The notes under the pieces: model-generated
What the model saw: the letters and a program-made list of their open reading frames with translations, nothing else
Databases searched by the model: none
What the model was told of the DNA's origin: nothing
Shown here: positions 62,028-64,000 of the stretch, in pieces
How the letters are laid out: every line of letters begins with the position of its first letter
How positions within the stretch are numbered: the stretch's first letter is position 1
NCBI RefSeq assembly: GCF_009906955.1
Contig: NZ_CP047656.1
Coordinates: 4,401,001-4,465,000 of the forward strand
Source of the DNA: Paraglaciecola mesophila
GTDB taxonomy: Bacteria; Pseudomonadota; Gammaproteobacteria; Enterobacterales; Alteromonadaceae
Reading direction: 5' to 3'
DNA: 64,000 bases
Translations under genes and position numbers: made by a program

Positions 62028-63136
62028 ATAAATGCCAGCTAGTGTGCAAAGACCAGCAATATTGGCTGAAGCAAGCAAGTAGCCAACTATCACTGGCAAA
62101 TGTCTGGGATAGGTTCAGTGAAAACAATAGCATCGAGCACTTAACTGTCAGTAATATCTTGCCCTATTTAACCAGTATGGAAGCCGATTTGGCGATGCTG
62201 ACTTGGTTCGACAGCCTAACAATAAAGGGTGAAATACACCTCAGTGTGCCAAATATCGATTATTTTATACAGTTGTGGCAAAGCGCTACTTGGGATAATC
62301 AAAATTTACTCAATGCCGACTCCAACGCGCGTAAAGCGTTTGCAGGTTTATGGGGGGGGCAACACAACTGCAATCCAAGAAATGATAACTATCAACCTGA
62401 GCTACAAGATATTTATAAATCTGGCTACAACCAAGCTAGACTAAAGCTATTACTAGAGCGTGCAGGGTTTTGTGAAATACAGATACATGTTGAAGGGGCA
62501 CAAATCAACGCCAGTGCCATTAAAACCATGTTCCGGGGTGAGAGACAAATATCAACTCACTACGACCAAATTCGCCCAGACCATTTAAATAGGTACGAGT
62601 TTGCTTGCAAGCAATTAGTCACGCTACCCAGTAATGCTCAAATTTTAGATTTGGCCTGTGGTATAGGCTACGGTACCTTAATGTTGGCTAAACACACGGG
62701 CGCTAAAGTAACAGGCGTAGACATTGAACAAGCCGCAATAGCGCATGCTAAACAGCATTTTAGCAATGAAAATACGACTTTTTGTTGCCAAGATGCCAAG
62801 TTACTGGATATTGCAGCTAATTCCCAAGATGCTGTGGTGTCGTTTGAAACCATTGAGCATGTTGATTTTGATCAACAGTTGTTAGATGTGTTTTTTGAGG
62901 TACTTAAACCCGGTGGTCAACTTATCTGCTCCACGCCAAATCAAGATGTCATGCCCTTTGACCCGGTGAAATTTGAATTTCATTTAAAGCACTATACCAA
63001 TAAAGAGTTGGTTGACTTACTGCTCACATCTGGATTTAGAGATGTCAAACTCTACGCACAACACGATCCTGTCTCTGGAAGGGTGGTAGCCGGATCCGAT
63101 GGGTGTTTTACTTTAGCCAAGGCGGTTAAACCTTAA
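62024..63136 (+). CDS. Two-part protein with C-terminal SAM methyltransferase domain
   Basis: The 370-residue protein starts at GTG 62024 with AGGAG upstream. Residues 200-340 form a class-I methyltransferase (ILDLACGIGYGTLML, VTGVDIEQAAIAHA, VVSFETIEHVD). Residues 45-170 resemble the next gene's C-terminal half (IHLSVPNIDYFIQLWQSATW and IYKSGYNQARLKLLLERAGFCEI) but have no SAM-binding glycine motif. So one half is a catalytic methyltransferase and the other a relic or accessory copy. Likely acts on the surface glycan. Confidence 0.7.
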   Translation: MNKCQLVCKDQQYWLKQASSQLSLANVWDRFSENNSIEHLTVSNILPYLTSMEADLAMLTWFDSLTIKGEIHLSVPNIDYFIQLWQSATWDNQNLLNADSNARKAFAGLWGGQHNCNPRNDNYQPELQDIYKSGYNQARLKLLLERAGFCEIQIHVEGAQINASAIKTMFRGERQISTHYDQIRPDHLNRYEFACKQLVTLPSNAQILDLACGIGYGTLMLAKHTGAKVTGVDIEQAAIAHAKQHFSNENTTFCCQDAKLLDIAANSQDAVVSFETIEHVDFDQQLLDVFFEVLKPGGQLICSTPNQDVMPFDPVKFEFHLKHYTNKELVDLLLTSGFRDVKLYAQHDPVSGRVVAGSDGCFTLAKAVKP

Positions 63137-63694
63137 ATGAAAAAATTAAATCAAGAAAACCCAATAAATTTATATGTAGGTTGTGGGCCTGATGCTCGTG
63201 AAGGGTTTATTCATTGTGATTTGAGGGAGTTACCCCACGTTGATTGTGTATGCAAAGCCTGGGAGGTCTCAAGACACTTTAGCGGTGTATCTCATATTTA
63301 CTCTCGGCACATGCTTGAGCATTTAACTAACGCAGAAGCAATGTTAACCCTTGAAGATTGGTATAAAGCACTAGCATTGAATGCAACGGTTAGAATTATA
63401 GTGCCGAATATGGACTTTCATTGCCAACAATGGCTTCAAGCCGAATGGAATGAGGATACTTTTACTAAAGAGCGTTCTGATGCGTTATACAGCTCAGCTG
63501 GTTTTTGGGGATGGCAAGCAGAGTGCGATCCTCTTGAGGCCAATTATAATAACAGTTACTGGGATGTCCATAAATCTGGTTACAATGTGCGAAAGATGAA
63601 ATTTTTAATGGAAAAAATAGGGTTTTCAGAAGTACATTGTGAAATAAAGGGTGACGTCCATTTAGTGACAACCGCGAAAAAGACTGCTCAATAG
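63137..63694 (+). CDS. Small methyltransferase-like protein
   Basis: A 185-residue protein with NLYVGCGPDAREGFIHCDLRELPHVD, a SAM-binding type start, and SRHMLEHLTNAEAMLTLEDWYKAL. Its C-terminal half is clearly homologous to the N-terminal half of the preceding protein: VRIIVPNMDFHCQQW and VHKSGYNVRKMKFLMEKIGFSEV. It follows the preceding stop directly, so it is cotranscribed. Target unknown. Confidence 0.65.
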   Translation: MKKLNQENPINLYVGCGPDAREGFIHCDLRELPHVDCVCKAWEVSRHFSGVSHIYSRHMLEHLTNAEAMLTLEDWYKALALNATVRIIVPNMDFHCQQWLQAEWNEDTFTKERSDALYSSAGFWGWQAECDPLEANYNNSYWDVHKSGYNVRKMKFLMEKIGFSEVHCEIKGDVHLVTTAKKTAQ

Positions 63695-64000
63695 ATGTCC
63701 TTCAAAGTTTCGGTTATTGTTCCAGTTTTCAACTCTGAACTATATCTAAATAGATGTTTCGAATCGCTTCGAGAACAAACTTTAACAGATATTGAAATCA
63801 TATTTGTAGATGACGGTTCTACGGACAAAAGTGCAGACATTTTAAGAGGGTTAGTAAAAGCTGATAAACGTGTGAAACTTATAACCCAAAGTAATAAAGG
63901 TACAGGTACAGCAAGAAACGCAGGAATACGTTCGGCTAAAGGGGAATATATTACTTTCATGGATAGTGATGATACCGCTCATAAAGAAATGCTTAATTCT
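63695..64000 (+). CDS. Family 2 glycosyltransferase, N-terminal part (runs out of the window)
   Basis: The ATG follows the previous TAG directly, and 102 codons are open to the window edge. The protein starts MSFKVSVIVPVFNSELYLNR, with the donor motif FVDDGSTDKS near 39-48 and metal-binding FMDSDD near 90. Typical GT-A family 2. The C-terminal part and the substrate are unseen. Confidence 0.9.
   Translation, partial: MSFKVSVIVPVFNSELYLNRCFESLREQTLTDIEIIFVDDGSTDKSADILRGLVKADKRVKLITQSNKGTGTARNAGIRSAKGEYITFMDSDDTAHKEMLNS

Overview
The window reads as chromosomal DNA of a marine gammaproteobacterium of the order Alteromonadales (Alteromonas/Paraglaciecola-like). The evidence is moderate-to-low GC, BamB, Der, PurL, MltF and GuaAB proteins close to enterobacterial lengths, and Vibrio/Alteromonas-type flagellar extras (FlgT, FlgP, CheV next to CheR, FlaG, several short flagellins). 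The genus is an inference. No rRNA, prophage, IS element or CRISPR array was seen.

Region 1 (1-24250) is housekeeping. It holds the end of yfgM, then bamB, der, xseA (minus), guaB, guaA, yaeQ, a PlsC-family acyltransferase, a PspB-like membrane peptide (minus), tadA, mltF (minus), purL, an Smr-domain gene (minus), an M1 aminopeptidase lipoprotein, a membrane coiled-coil protein (minus), a TonB-dependent receptor (minus) with a Fur-box-like operator over its promoter, and a tRNA-Arg(CCU). Most units end in clear Rho-independent terminators. Two small genes, of 52 and 53 codons, are described from the sequence.

Region 2 (24300-49270) is a flagellar regulon. flgT, flgN, flgM and flgA lie on the minus strand; flgP, cheV, cheR and flgBCDEFGHIJKL lie on the plus strand. 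Sigma-54-type promoters precede flgB and flgF, and a terminator separates flgE from flgF. A sialidase-fold protein of unknown role lies between flgL and the flagellins. Three short flagellin genes follow. Fla1, fla3 and flgMN have good sigma-28 promoters and fla2 has a weaker candidate. A 1.35-kb non-coding gap between fla2 and fla3 carries an octanucleotide tandem repeat and what looks like the relic of a fourth flagellin unit. flaG, fliD, fliS and a FliT-like gene complete the filament set.

Region 3 (49400-64000) is a flagellin-type glycosylation locus. It encodes a complete pseudaminic-acid route (PseB, PseC, PseF, PseI, PseG, PseH) with a GT9-like glycosyltransferase. Three further genes overlap the end of pseH or one another: an acyl carrier protein, an adenylate-forming acyl ligase and an SDR reductase. 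They suggest that an unusual acyl group is loaded on a carrier for transfer to the sugar. A near-consensus sigma-28 promoter at 58510-58536 then drives a second cluster: GT2, UDP-galactopyranose mutase, a capsule-type GT-B protein, two related methyltransferase-like proteins and a GT2 cut by the window edge. This points to a flagellum-coupled glycan that may contain galactofuranose and methylated sugars.

The most interesting parts are the ACP/ligase/SDR module inside the pse operon, the sigma-28 link to the glf cluster, the sialidase-like gene beside the flagellins, and the repeat- and relic-bearing flagellin gap. All functional statements come from reading sequence and motifs; no database search was run.
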